Assembly (NCBI RefSeq): GCF_902158555.1
Contig: NZ_CABGGS010000043.1
Coordinates: 62,001-126,000, forward strand
Origin: Klebsiella spallanzanii
Lineage (GTDB): Bacteria; Pseudomonadota; Gammaproteobacteria; Enterobacterales; Enterobacteriaceae
Direction of reading: 5' to 3'
Length of the DNA stretch: 64,000 bases
Shown in pieces: positions 36,236 through 46,140 of this stretch; positions within the stretch are counted from its first letter, which is position 1, and each line of letters begins with the position of its first letter. The notes beneath the pieces are model-generated. The model saw nothing but the letters and a program-made list of their open reading frames with translations. It was not told the DNA's origin and did not search any database. Both the position numbers and the translations under genes were made by a program.

Positions 36236-37279
36236 TCAAGAGAGTTTAAGCAGGATTTTCCCCTGCATCGGCGCGCCGTTGAGCGCCTGGACTTCGCGGG
36301 CAAAGCTTTCTGCATCGCCGATGTGGGCGATGAGTGGAGCAAGCTGAATACGTTTTTCTGTCAGCAGGCGTACTGCCGTTTGCCACTCTTCCCCAGGCCA
36401 CGGGCCGGAGTAGTTCATCCAACTGCCGACGATAGTCAGCTCTTTACGTAAAATCTGGCCGAAGGTGGCGGAGGGCAGGGTCAAATCATGGTGCAGCGTG
36501 CCAACCAGCGCCAGCTGCGCGCGCGGCCCGGCGACGTCAATGCCCAGCGCCACGGTTTGTGGCGTACCCGCAGTTTCAAGCACCAACTGGTCGAACTGAA
36601 TCTCTTCCAGCGCCGCCTGAATCTCTTTACCGCTCATCTCTCTGCTATTGAAGACGTGGGTTGCGCCGAGCGTTTTTGCCAGTTCCAGCTTCTGCGGATT
36701 GATATCAATTGCCGTAATGCTTTTGGCGCCCAGTTCGCGGGCGCACTGCAGCGCCAGCAGGCCGATGGTGCCAGCGCCAATAATAATGACGTTTTTCCCT
36801 TTGCATCCCTCTGCAAGATGGAAGGCGTGCAGGCCAACGGTGATCGGCTCGATAAACGCCCCGTCGTCAATCGGCATCTGGTCCGGCAGGCGGAACAGGT
36901 TGGCGCGTTTGACGACGACGTATTGCGCATTCCCGCCTTCGCTACGCGAACCGACGAACTGGTACTGTTTGCACAGCGAGAAATATTCACGCTGGCACTG
37001 TGGGCAGTGAAAGCAGGGGAGCAGGGGCACGCAGGCTACCGCATCGCCCGGCTGCAGGTCGGTCACCGCGGAGCCGTAGGATTCAACATAGCCGCTGAAC
37101 TCGTGGCCCAGCGTGATGGGGTAGTAGTGTGCGCCTTTGGCGAAAATGCGCGGAATATCAGAACCGCACAATCCGGAGCTGACAACTTTTACCAGGACAT
37201 CGTTTTCCGATTGCAGAGTGGGTATTGGGCGTTCTTCAACGCGCACTGTCCCCTCAGCATGGATTACCACTGATTGCAT
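36236..37279 (-). CDS. gatD: Galactitol-1-phosphate 5-dehydrogenase
   Basis: GatD oxidises galactitol 1-phosphate to D-tagatose 6-phosphate with NAD+. The 347-residue zinc-dependent medium-chain dehydrogenase has the catalytic zinc ligands in S-S-G-L-C-G-S-D (Cys38) and G-H-E (near 59-61), a structural zinc site of four Cys (C-F-H-C-P-Q-C...C near 90-105) and the nucleotide loop G-A-G-T-I-G-L near 168-174. It is the last structural gene of gatZABCD, 45 bases after gatC. Confidence 0.95.
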   Translation of the reverse strand: MQSVVIHAEGTVRVEERPIPTLQSENDVLVKVVSSGLCGSDIPRIFAKGAHYYPITLGHEFSGYVESYGSAVTDLQPGDAVACVPLLPCFHCPQCQREYFSLCKQYQFVGSRSEGGNAQYVVVKRANLFRLPDQMPIDDGAFIEPITVGLHAFHLAEGCKGKNVIIIGAGTIGLLALQCARELGAKSITAIDINPQKLELAKTLGATHVFNSREMSGKEIQAALEEIQFDQLVLETAGTPQTVALGIDVAGPRAQLALVGTLHHDLTLPSATFGQILRKELTIVGSWMNYSGPWPGEEWQTAVRLLTEKRIQLAPLIAHIGDAESFAREVQALNGAPMQGKILLKLS

Positions 37280-37324
37280 AAAATTCTCCAGAAATGTCCG
37301 GGGGAGCGAATGCTCCCCCTGAGA

Positions 37325-38698
37325 TTAAGAAACGGTTGGGCTTTGTTGCGCGAGGGCGGCTTTCTCTGCGGCTGCAAAGTTGCGCGCCCGACGCCACGTC
37401 AGCAGCACGCCGACAACATAGATGACGCCAATAACCGCAAAACCGACCACGTTTTGCCAGGTAAAGAGCTGGATGAGCAGCCAGGTAATCGGCGAGCCGC
37501 CCTGGTCCATGGAGGCGACCAGACCGCCCGCTTTCAGGGCCCCGGCGTTAGCCGCTAGCTGGGTATGCAGGCCGATGGTCTGCGTCGCTATCCATAGCGT
37601 GATCCCCATCAGGATGATCCCCGAAATCAATGTACGGAACAGGTTCCCCTGATGCACCGCAACCGCCATTGCCACGAAGAAACCGATGGTGGCGAGATCG
37701 CCAAACGGCAGGACCTGGTTGCCCGGCACCACGACCGCGATAAGAATACTCAGCGGGATAAAGATCAGGCTGGCGGAGACGACCGAGGTATGGCCAAGCA
37801 GCAGCGCCGGGTCGAGACCAATCAGGAAGTCCTGACCGCCGAATTTTGCCTGCAGACGTTTACGCGCCTGTTTAGCAATCGGGTTCAGGCCGTCCATGAT
37901 CGGTTTGATGACGCGCGGCATCAACAGCATCACCGCACCGGTTTTCACCGCCAGCTGCAGAATGCCTTTCAGGTCGTAGCCTGCCAGTGCGCCGATGACC
38001 AGACCCATCACGAAGCCAACGGTGACCGGTTCACCGAACGGGCCGAAGCGTTTCTGAATATCGTCAGCGCTGAAGTGAATGCGGTTCAGACCGGGAATTT
38101 TTTCGATAATCGTATCGACCAGCACCGCTATCGGCCCTAAATATGCCGAGCTACCGTGCGGAATGGCGATACCGTCAAGACCGAAAAAGTCGCGAGTATC
38201 CTTCGCAAACCAGTCGCCGAGCTTGTAGACGAAAGCCGCATGCACGACCACGCCAAGAATACCAATCCAGTAAGAGCCGGTGGCAATGTGCAGCATCGCG
38301 CCGGTAAAGGTCATGTGCCAGATGTTCCAGATATCGACGTTCACGACGCGAGTCATCCGGGTCACCAGCATGAAGATGTTGACCGCGATAGCGATGGGGA
38401 TCGCCACCAGCGCGATTTGCGACGCCCAGGTCATCGGTGACGACCCCGGCCAGCCAATATCAATCACGTGCAGGTTAATCTGGAAATGCTCAGCCATCGC
38501 TTTCGCGGCCGGGCCGATAGAGTCGAGCATCAGGCCGATGACCAGGCCGATACCGACGAACCCAATCCCGATATGCAGGCCTGATTTAAAGCAGTCCCCG
38601 AGCTTCATCCCCAACAGTTTGGAGAAGATAATGATCACAATCGGCAGCATCACCGTCGGACCAAGATCGAGGATATAACGCATGATTTCGCTAAACAT
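37325..38698 (-). CDS. gatC: Galactitol PTS membrane component EIIC
   Basis: GatC is the membrane channel of the galactitol phosphotransferase system and delivers galactitol 1-phosphate. The 457-residue protein has about ten to twelve hydrophobic segments and matches E. coli GatC, including G-L-D-G-I-A-I-P-H-G-S-S-A-Y-L-G-P near 173-189. It lies 5 bases after gatB and belongs to the same transcript as gatA and gatB, which supply the phosphate relay. Confidence 0.95.
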   Translation of the reverse strand: MFSEIMRYILDLGPTVMLPIVIIIFSKLLGMKLGDCFKSGLHIGIGFVGIGLVIGLMLDSIGPAAKAMAEHFQINLHVIDIGWPGSSPMTWASQIALVAIPIAIAVNIFMLVTRMTRVVNVDIWNIWHMTFTGAMLHIATGSYWIGILGVVVHAAFVYKLGDWFAKDTRDFFGLDGIAIPHGSSAYLGPIAVLVDTIIEKIPGLNRIHFSADDIQKRFGPFGEPVTVGFVMGLVIGALAGYDLKGILQLAVKTGAVMLLMPRVIKPIMDGLNPIAKQARKRLQAKFGGQDFLIGLDPALLLGHTSVVSASLIFIPLSILIAVVVPGNQVLPFGDLATIGFFVAMAVAVHQGNLFRTLISGIILMGITLWIATQTIGLHTQLAANAGALKAGGLVASMDQGGSPITWLLIQLFTWQNVVGFAVIGVIYVVGVLLTWRRARNFAAAEKAALAQQSPTVS

Positions 38699-38703
38699 GG
38701 ACG

Positions 38704-38988
38704 TTACTCCGCAAGGATGTTCAGGATTTTTTGCTGCAGTTCTTCAATGCCTACGCCGGAAATGAACGGCATGCCGTGAACAACCGGAATGTCGCCGAAA
38801 GTTCTGTCGACCCGGGCAGTCGTGCAAATCAGGTGCGCACCGTCCATATAGGTTTCGATTTCATTGACGCGACACTGCACCAGGTCCAGCTCAATGTTGT
38901 GGTCTGCGCACAGGTCTTTGATCTCTTCTGCGGCCATGGTAGAGGTGGCGACAGCGCCGCCACAGGCTACGATTACTTTACGTTTCAT
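38704..38988 (-). CDS. gatB: Galactitol PTS component EIIB
   Basis: GatB is the 94-residue cytoplasmic EIIB domain that carries phosphate on Cys9 in [13 protein letters not shown], taken from GatA and passed to galactitol in GatC. The size and motif are typical of the lactose/galactitol EIIB family, and the protein matches E. coli GatB along its length. Confidence 0.95.
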   Translation of the reverse strand: MKRKVIVACGGAVATSTMAAEEIKDLCADHNIELDLVQCRVNEIETYMDGAHLICTTARVDRTFGDIPVVHGMPFISGVGIEELQQKILNILAE

Positions 38989-39014
38989 AGGGTACCCCTT
39001 TTATTATCAGTCTG

Positions 39015-39482
39015 TTATATGGCCTGAGCGTTGGGCTCTGACTCAAGGATAGAGTGCCGAAACAGCTCGGGCAGTTGCTCTTCTGAGGCAGCCAGTAATG
39101 CTTCAAGCGTGGTCGGATTCTGTAGCTCACTAAATAACCGACGCAGCAGCTTTAGCTGTGCAGTCGGATTTTCAACAATCAGCGCGATGATTAACGAAAC
39201 GTTGATATCTCCGTCGTCATCAGCACGCTGAAAAGGGACCGGATTGTCCGGGCGAATCAGATAGATAGCTGGAGACTTCGCATGTACCGCCTCACAGTGA
39301 GGGATCGCGACCGCATGCTGCTCCAGCGCAATGCCGGTTGGGAAAGTCGCTTCTCGTTCGAGCAGCGCCAGCGGATAGCTGTCATGCACGACGCCGCGTG
39401 CCAGCATCTCTTCGCCAATGTGCTCCAGCGCCTGCTGGCTGGTGCTAAAATGAATGCCGGTACGAACAAATAGTTGACTCAT
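39015..39482 (-). CDS. gatA: Galactitol PTS component EIIA
   Basis: GatA is a 155-residue EIIA of the fructose/mannitol type. The phosphorylated His is His62 in A-V-A-I-P-H-C-E. It receives phosphate from HPr, possibly also from the HPr domain of TagH encoded upstream, and passes it to GatB. It lies 14 bases after gatZ in the gatZABCD transcript. Confidence 0.94.
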   Translation of the reverse strand: MSQLFVRTGIHFSTSQQALEHIGEEMLARGVVHDSYPLALLEREATFPTGIALEQHAVAIPHCEAVHAKSPAIYLIRPDNPVPFQRADDDGDINVSLIIALIVENPTAQLKLLRRLFSELQNPTTLEALLAASEEQLPELFRHSILESEPNAQAI

Positions 39483-39496
39483 AAATCCTCTTTACT

Positions 39497-40768
39497 TCAG
39501 GCGATTTCAGATGAACAGCCGTAACGGTAAGCACGCAGCACATCCTGAATTTTGTCGAGGATGAGGTCGTGCGGTACGGCGGCGAGTTCGTTTAACGACA
39601 GTCGTTCAAACTGCACAGGCATATATTGGCTGATAAGGCCCAGTGGCAGTTTGGTTTCAGTCAGGTTTGCAATTAACTTTTCGACGCTCTGGCGAATACG
39701 TGGGTGCGGCCAGTAGTAGCGAATGCGGTCGGACAGGCTGAAGTGGATATCCACCATTGCCTGGCTCCAGGTCGGGCGGTAGTACTTCTTCCAGTAGCCC
39801 GGTTCGTTAAGCATCACTTCATCAATGACTTCCATCACGTGGCTGCGGGATTCCGGTGCTACCAGCTCATTTTCCATCTGCGCGAGGGCGAAAATAGCTT
39901 CGCGCAGCGCGAAGGTCAGCGCCGGGCCAACTTTCAGGATGGCGTAGTGGTCGCGGACCAACGCACGATAGGCCTGGCGGGACTGGTAGTCAGTCGAGTG
40001 CGCTTCGTAGACCATTGGCGTGCCTTCAATCCATGCGGACAGCGCTTTAGCGGCTTCCGGCTGGTAATGGATAATTTGCGTATGGTCGAACTCAACGCCA
40101 GGCTGTACCACGATAGCAATGACGCGCTCCAGCGCAGCATCCAGCCCCAGCTTGCGGAAGGCGGCTTCGTGCGTTTCCAGCGTTGCCGCCGCATCCTGCG
40201 CGCGGGTCACGTGGACGCTGCCGATGGTGCTGGCTTCGCCACCCGGTACCGGGACTTCAGTGCCAATCACGTAGGTCAGGTGGCGCTTCAGCTCATCGCT
40301 TGCCGTCTCTTCTGCGGCCTGGCACAGGCGGGCGGCGCGTTCGGCGACGACGGCCGGGTCCAGCGGCACCGGGTCGTCAGCGCAGGACATCGAAGCATCG
40401 AGATGGATTTTGCTGAAGCCGGCGGCGACGTAAGCCTTAATCAGGTCGACAGATTTTTCCATTGCTTCGGCAGCGGGCTCGCCCTGCCAGCAGTTTGGGC
40501 CAAGGTGGTCGCCGCCGAGGATGATGCGTTCTGACGGAAAACCAACGTCCTGGGCGATTTTATTCACGAAATCGCGGAAGTCCGCAGGCTGCATCCCGGT
40601 GTAGCCGCCAAACTGGTTTACCTGGTTGGAGGTCGCTTCGATAAGGACCTTATTGTTGGTATGCAGATCGAAACGCAATGCCGCTTCGATAACCAACGGA
40701 TGTGCGGAACAAACTGAACAGATGCCGATGTGTTCGCCAGCTTTGTGGCGGAAAATAATATCTTTCAT
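39497..40768 (-). CDS. gatZ: Tagatose-bisphosphate aldolase accessory subunit GatZ
   Basis: GatZ is required for full activity and stability of the aldolase GatY but is not itself the catalytic aldolase. The product is 423 residues from the ATG at 40768 ([16 protein letters not shown]), with GGAGG upstream; an earlier start at 40822 lies in the promoter. It matches E. coli GatZ/KbaZ, with C-S-V-C-S-A-H-P near 18-25 and H-L-D-A-S-M-S-C near 117-124. A terminator separates it from tagH, so gatZABCD has its own promoter. Confidence 0.94.
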   Translation of the reverse strand: MKDIIFRHKAGEHIGICSVCSAHPLVIEAALRFDLHTNNKVLIEATSNQVNQFGGYTGMQPADFRDFVNKIAQDVGFPSERIILGGDHLGPNCWQGEPAAEAMEKSVDLIKAYVAAGFSKIHLDASMSCADDPVPLDPAVVAERAARLCQAAEETASDELKRHLTYVIGTEVPVPGGEASTIGSVHVTRAQDAAATLETHEAAFRKLGLDAALERVIAIVVQPGVEFDHTQIIHYQPEAAKALSAWIEGTPMVYEAHSTDYQSRQAYRALVRDHYAILKVGPALTFALREAIFALAQMENELVAPESRSHVMEVIDEVMLNEPGYWKKYYRPTWSQAMVDIHFSLSDRIRYYWPHPRIRQSVEKLIANLTETKLPLGLISQYMPVQFERLSLNELAAVPHDLILDKIQDVLRAYRYGCSSEIA

Positions 40769-40788
40769 TTCAATCCTCCGTTTTCTTT

Positions 40789-40890
40789 CGAATATATTCG
40801 TTATGTTTTGTTTTGCTCGCAAATCACTTTATTTTGATTTGTGATCAACCTCGAAAAAAAGAAAGATAAAACGTAATATTTCGAAAGTTA
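40789..40890 (-). promoter_or_regulatory. gatZABCD promoter region with operator-like motifs
   Basis: Between the tagH terminator and gatZ are a perfect 12-bp palindrome CGAATATATTCG (40789-40800) and TTTCGAAAGTTA (40879-40890). The second resembles elements upstream of gatR and gatY. These are the likely GatR binding sites of the gatZABCD promoter. Confidence 0.5.
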
Positions 40891-40895
40891 CAGAT

Positions 40896-40931
40896 AAAAA
40901 AACGCTCTGGCGATAACGGCAGAGCGTTTTT
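40896..40931 (-). terminator. tagH terminator
   Basis: On the minus strand an ACGCTCTG/CAGAGCGT stem extended by A-T pairs is followed by a run of T residues, 14 bases after the tagH stop. It divides the gat-tag cluster into gatY-tagKTH and gatZABCD transcripts. Confidence 0.9.
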
Positions 40932-40944
40932 AATTCATTGAAAT

Positions 40945-41760
40945 TTAACTAAATATACGGGATAGCCAGCTCCGTTTGGGCTTTTCTGCAGGCTGAATGA
41001 CCTGCTGCGGCTGGGCGGCAATTTCGCCTAATCCGGCATTAAAGGCCGCGCCGATAGCATCCAGCGCCTGATGGGCATCTTCCCCACTGGCCATAAAGTG
41101 CAGACGATGCCCCTGTTTTGCGCCGAGAGAAACCACGCGCATCAGGTTCTTGGCATCGACAATAGCGGAGCGCGTGTCGAGGTTTTCCACCCGAATTTGC
41201 GACTGCCACTGTTTCACCGCCTTCACCAGCACCGCGCTTGGCCGCGCGTGCAAGCCGTGGGGGTTGCGTAAGGTAAACGTCGCCTCTTCGTCGAACACCG
41301 GGGGAGCTTCAATTTCTTCCCCTTCAGCGGGCAAAATATTACCCGCCAGAATTTCCAGCACCGCTTGCGGGTTTTCGGCGCGCGATAGCGCTTCAGGCAC
41401 GCGGTCATCGCTCAGGGCGTGGGTCAGCTGGCGCAGAATATCGAGGTGTTCGTTATCCTGGGCGGCGATACCGACGATCAAATAAGCCGTTTGTTCTTCC
41501 CCCCAATCCACCCCCTGAGGGCAGGCCAGCACTTTCACGCCGGTTTGCAGCACCGCGTCACGACTCTGCGGCGTACCGTGGGGAATGGCGATACCGTTAC
41601 CGAGGTAGGTGCTAATTTGCCCTTCGCGCTCGCGCATGCCGTTCAGATAAGCGGGCGTGGTATGCCCGGCTTCGGTTAAGCTCCCAACGACGCGTTGCAG
41701 CGCTTCATCTTTCGTTTTGACCTCGCGGTCGAAATGGATATCTGCGCAAGTCAGTTGCAT
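40945..41760 (-). CDS. tagH: Tagatose PTS EIIA-HPr fusion protein TagH
   Basis: This two-domain PTS protein has an N-terminal EIIA domain (about 1-145, phospho-His61 in A-I-P-H-G-T) and a C-terminal HPr domain (about 160-250, phospho-His171 in G-L-H-A-R-P). It is the FruB (diphosphoryl transfer protein) plan without the central M domain, so it is 271 residues rather than about 376. It would pass phosphate from enzyme I to TagT. The ATG at 41760 gives the FruB-like N-terminus; an in-frame start ten codons upstream is less likely. The clustering with gat genes matches the tagKTH genes described in Klebsiella and Salmonella. Confidence 0.85.
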   Translation of the reverse strand: MQLTCADIHFDREVKTKDEALQRVVGSLTEAGHTTPAYLNGMREREGQISTYLGNGIAIPHGTPQSRDAVLQTGVKVLACPQGVDWGEEQTAYLIVGIAAQDNEHLDILRQLTHALSDDRVPEALSRAENPQAVLEILAGNILPAEGEEIEAPPVFDEEATFTLRNPHGLHARPSAVLVKAVKQWQSQIRVENLDTRSAIVDAKNLMRVVSLGAKQGHRLHFMASGEDAHQALDAIGAAFNAGLGEIAAQPQQVIQPAEKPKRSWLSRIFS

Positions 41761-41770
41761 AAAAAATTCC

Positions 41771-43183
41771 TTATTTGATGGCTCCGGCAAGCGCCGTCGC
41801 TTCCTGGGTGCGTTTCTGCCAAAGCCTCCAGCATCCCAGCATGACCGCGCCGCAGGCGGAACCGGCGAGAATACACAGTACCCACATCAGCGGTTTACTC
41901 ACCAGCGGCAGGATCAGGAAACCGCCGTGCGGAGCGGGAACCTGGATTTGCAGGCTATAGCTCAGTACCGCTGAGATGGATGAGGCGATCATCATCATGG
42001 GGATGACGCGTAAAGGGTCTTTCGCGGCGAAAGGAATAGCGCCTTCGGTAATATGGGTACAGCCGAGGATATAGTTGACCATCCCGGCGGCACGTTCTTC
42101 TTCGCTGAAGCCTTTCGGGAAGAAGGTCGTCGCCAGAGCGATAACCAGCGGCGGAGTAATACAGGCGGCGGAAACTCCGGCCATAAAGAAGTAGTTGCCC
42201 TGACCAAGCAGCAGCGTTCCGGTGACGTAGGCCGCTTTATTGACCGGACCGCCGAAGTCGAAGGAGCACATTGCGCCGACCACAATACCCAGCAGAATTG
42301 GATTCGCTTCCTGTAACGAGCTCAGCCAGTTCATCATCGCGTTATTGATAGCGGCGACAGGTTGCCCCAACAGCACCATCATCACGCCAATCACCAGCAC
42401 GCCGACCAGCGGCATAATAAAGATCGACTTCAGCCCCTCATACTGGCGCGGCAGGCCGTTGAGCATATTGCGGATGAGCAGCATAAAGTAACCGGCGGCG
42501 AAACCAGCGATGATCCCGCCGAGAAAGCCCGCGCCGGTCGCGTTGGCCAGCAGTCCGCCGACGAAGCCAGCTACCATGCCGGGACGTCCGGAAATCGACC
42601 AGGCAATATAGGCGGTGAAAATTGGCACCATGATTGAGAAGGCTTGCTGGCCCACTTTCATCAGCGTGGCGGCAATAACGTTATATTGCGGCGAGTTTGG
42701 ATCGGCGGAGTAGATGCCCCACAGGAAGGAGATGGCAATCAGGATCCCCCCGGCGACAACAAACGGCAGCATGTTAGAAACGCCGCTCATCAGGTGCTTA
42801 TAAACCTGGCGACCGAATGATTCCTGCTCGTATTTCTCCGTTGACTCCTGCGTGGAGGTCATACCCTGACGACGCGTCGCCTGGCCGCTGATAATTTTAT
42901 TAATTAAATCGGCTGGATGATGAATGGCCTCTTTAACGGGAACTTCTATGACCGGAAGGCCATTGAATCGCTCAGCGTTAACGTCTTTATCGGCGGCAAT
43001 AATGACGCCATAAATATCTTTTAAATCTTCTGGCGTAATAACATTTTCAACGCCGGAAGCGCCGTTGGTTTCGACTTTAATGTCGACATTTAATTTCTTT
43101 GCTGCAGTTTTTAAGGCTTCTTCAGCCATAAAAGTATGCGCAATACCGGTAGGGCAGCCGGTAACTGCAATGACTTTTTTCAT
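41771..43183 (-). CDS. tagT: Tagatose PTS EIIBC component TagT
   Basis: A 470-residue fructose-type PTS permease. The EIIB domain (about 1-95) has the phospho-Cys10 in A-V-T-G-C-P-T-G-I-A-H-T. A charged linker follows, and then the membrane EIIC domain (about 120-455) with F-G-G-P-V-N-K near 305-311 and H-I-T-E-G-A-I-P-F near 373-381. FruA normally has an extra EIIB-like domain, which is absent. Neighbouring gat genes and a dedicated kinase point to D-tagatose, an isomer of fructose, giving tagatose 1-phosphate. Confidence 0.85.
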   Translation of the reverse strand: MKKVIAVTGCPTGIAHTFMAEEALKTAAKKLNVDIKVETNGASGVENVITPEDLKDIYGVIIAADKDVNAERFNGLPVIEVPVKEAIHHPADLINKIISGQATRRQGMTSTQESTEKYEQESFGRQVYKHLMSGVSNMLPFVVAGGILIAISFLWGIYSADPNSPQYNVIAATLMKVGQQAFSIMVPIFTAYIAWSISGRPGMVAGFVGGLLANATGAGFLGGIIAGFAAGYFMLLIRNMLNGLPRQYEGLKSIFIMPLVGVLVIGVMMVLLGQPVAAINNAMMNWLSSLQEANPILLGIVVGAMCSFDFGGPVNKAAYVTGTLLLGQGNYFFMAGVSAACITPPLVIALATTFFPKGFSEEERAAGMVNYILGCTHITEGAIPFAAKDPLRVIPMMMIASSISAVLSYSLQIQVPAPHGGFLILPLVSKPLMWVLCILAGSACGAVMLGCWRLWQKRTQEATALAGAIK

Positions 43184-43193
43184 AATCGGACCT

Positions 43194-44108
43194 TTATAAT
43201 TGGACGACCTGAATCTGCTGTAATAATTCTTCTGTGCGTTGTAATTTTCCTAATCCGGCAGAACCGGCAACGTCGGCGCCGGTAGCGCTGGCTAATGCCA
43301 GGGCGTGGGTGACGTCTTCTTCGTTAAGCCATTTACTGAGAAAAGCACCCAGTGCTGCGTCACCCGCGCAGGCGGAGCTGACCAACTCAATTCTGGGTGC
43401 GGAGCAGAACCACACGCCTTCTCCGTCAGAAAAGTAGAGCCCTTTAGCCCCCATTGTCAGCAGTACGTTGCGAGCGCCGAGCTGGTGCAGCGTATGCATT
43501 GCTTCTCGCACCTGCTGGTGGTTACTGACGTCGAGACTGAAGATTTCCCGCAGCTCGTCATCGTTAGGCTTGATCAGCAATGGCCGCAATTCCAGCAGCT
43601 GGCGCAGGGCCGGATGGCTGATATCGAGAATAATTTCGCAGCCTTTCTGCTGGCATAATTCAATAATCTCGCCATAGAAACGACTTTCAATTCCCGGTGG
43701 CAGGCTGCCGCTGATGACTAAATAATCCCCGGCACAAACGCATTCCAGGTGATGAATAACCTGCTGTTTACAGTCATCATCAATTTTTGCACCGGGGTTC
43801 AGCAGCTTATATTCATCGGCACCGTCATTAATAAAAATATTAATTCTGGTTGGCTCGGATACCCATGCTGGCGTGACTTTAATTTTCTGCTGACGTAACT
43901 CTTCCACAATATAACGGCCAGTGAAACCACCGAAAATGCCCATAACGTGAGTGGGTTGCTGATAGTGATTTAATATCAGCGAGACGTTCACTCCTTTACC
44001 ATTCGGGCAATATTCCGTGTGCCGGGTTCGGTTCACTGCCGACGGCTTCAGCGGATCGCAAAAGATATTCATATCGATTGCGGTATTGAGTGTCAGGGTA
44101 TGGATCAC
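43194..44108 (-). CDS. tagK: PfkB-family tagatose-1-phosphate kinase TagK
   Basis: This 304-residue PfkB kinase of the 1-phosphofructokinase/LacC group would convert tagatose 1-phosphate to tagatose 1,6-bisphosphate, the substrate of GatY. Motifs seen: P-N-G-K-G-V-N-V-S near 36-44, S-G-S-L-P-P-G near 133-139, and the catalytic C-A-G-D-A near 248-252 (A-G-x-D in place of the usual G-A-G-D). It sits between gatY and tagT. Activity on fructose 1-phosphate cannot be excluded from sequence. Confidence 0.82.
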   Translation of the reverse strand: MIHTLTLNTAIDMNIFCDPLKPSAVNRTRHTEYCPNGKGVNVSLILNHYQQPTHVMGIFGGFTGRYIVEELRQQKIKVTPAWVSEPTRINIFINDGADEYKLLNPGAKIDDDCKQQVIHHLECVCAGDYLVISGSLPPGIESRFYGEIIELCQQKGCEIILDISHPALRQLLELRPLLIKPNDDELREIFSLDVSNHQQVREAMHTLHQLGARNVLLTMGAKGLYFSDGEGVWFCSAPRIELVSSACAGDAALGAFLSKWLNEEDVTHALALASATGADVAGSAGLGKLQRTEELLQQIQVVQL

Positions 44109-44131
44109 GACATTGCTCCTTCGATCCGAAA

Positions 44132-45302
<1,171 letters not shown>

Positions 45303-46133
45303 GTGGCAAAACCGTCAACAAGCCTGCTGAAAAGGCGCTTGGACATCGCTGAGATCGTGCGTAAGAACGGAGAGATTAAAGTCGACGATCTGGCTGAAAT
45401 GCTGGCCGTTTCCGGGGTGACGATTCGTAATGACCTGAATTACCTCGAACAGCAGGGCTACCTGAAGCGCTCTTTTGGCGGCGCAATATACACGTCTCAG
45501 GCAGGGGCTCCGGTCGCCCCGGCCCAGGAGACTTCCGTGGCGACGGATAAGGCACTGGAGACTGAAATGGCTCGCCAGATCGCCGCACAGATCGAAGATA
45601 GCGAGACGCTTTTTCTGGGGCAGGGATCGATCCTACGCAAAGTGATCCCCTTTCTTGCGGGTTATGACGAACTCTGCCTGCTATTAAACGATTTGGCGCA
45701 TGTTCCGCTGGCGCAGGAGTTTCTGAATGGCGAAACCGTGCTGCTCGGGGGCGTGCTGGGGGGAAATGGCAAAATAGTGGAAGGCGACCTGGCGCTGAGC
45801 GCGCTGGGCCATTATCGCCCCTCACGAGCGCTGGTTGCCGTCGACCATATTGCTGAAGATGGCACCTTAAGCGTCAGACAAGAAGCCAACGCCCGCTTGC
45901 TGAGCGAAGCGGTGGCTCAAAGTGAGCGGGTCATTGCGGTAGTCGCCAATCGTCCGGTATATGGCGACAAGCGTTACGCAATTGGTGATTTACGGCAGAT
46001 TAGCGGCATAGTCACGCCGCAGGTCGTTGCCGCGGAATATCATGCCCGCCTTCTCGCCGCTGGACTGACGAATAGCTATACCAATAATGAGTGCCTGACA
46101 TGGCTCAACCCTGCTTTGCAAAAGGCAAAGTAA
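45303..46133 (+). CDS. DeoR-family regulator divergent from gatY
   Basis: A 276-residue DeoR/GlpR-type regulator with a helix-turn-helix near 12-60 (V-T-I-R-N-D-L-N near 39-46). The sensor domain is unusual: where GatR has L-D-S-G-S-T-T this protein has L-G-Q-G-S-I-L, so the effector may differ or binding may be lost. Translation starts at GTG 45303 with AAGG about nine bases upstream. The next gene is a sugar kinase 8 bases downstream, so the pair form an operon. Likely candidates are control of tagKTH or of itself and the kinase. Confidence 0.78.
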   Translation: MAKPSTSLLKRRLDIAEIVRKNGEIKVDDLAEMLAVSGVTIRNDLNYLEQQGYLKRSFGGAIYTSQAGAPVAPAQETSVATDKALETEMARQIAAQIEDSETLFLGQGSILRKVIPFLAGYDELCLLLNDLAHVPLAQEFLNGETVLLGGVLGGNGKIVEGDLALSALGHYRPSRALVAVDHIAEDGTLSVRQEANARLLSEAVAQSERVIAVVANRPVYGDKRYAIGDLRQISGIVTPQVVAAEYHARLLAAGLTNSYTNNECLTWLNPALQKAK

Positions 46134-46140
46134 AGGAGCG

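Noticed and set aside
36488-37273. A 261-codon plus-strand frame opposite gatD
   Set aside because: It mirrors the codon pattern of gatD, lacks a ribosome site and shows no protein family features.
40945-44108. Treating tagH-tagT-tagK as a second fruBKA operon
   Set aside because: The domain plan differs from FruB and FruA (no M domain, no extra EIIB) and the genes are embedded in the gat cluster, which favours tagatose.
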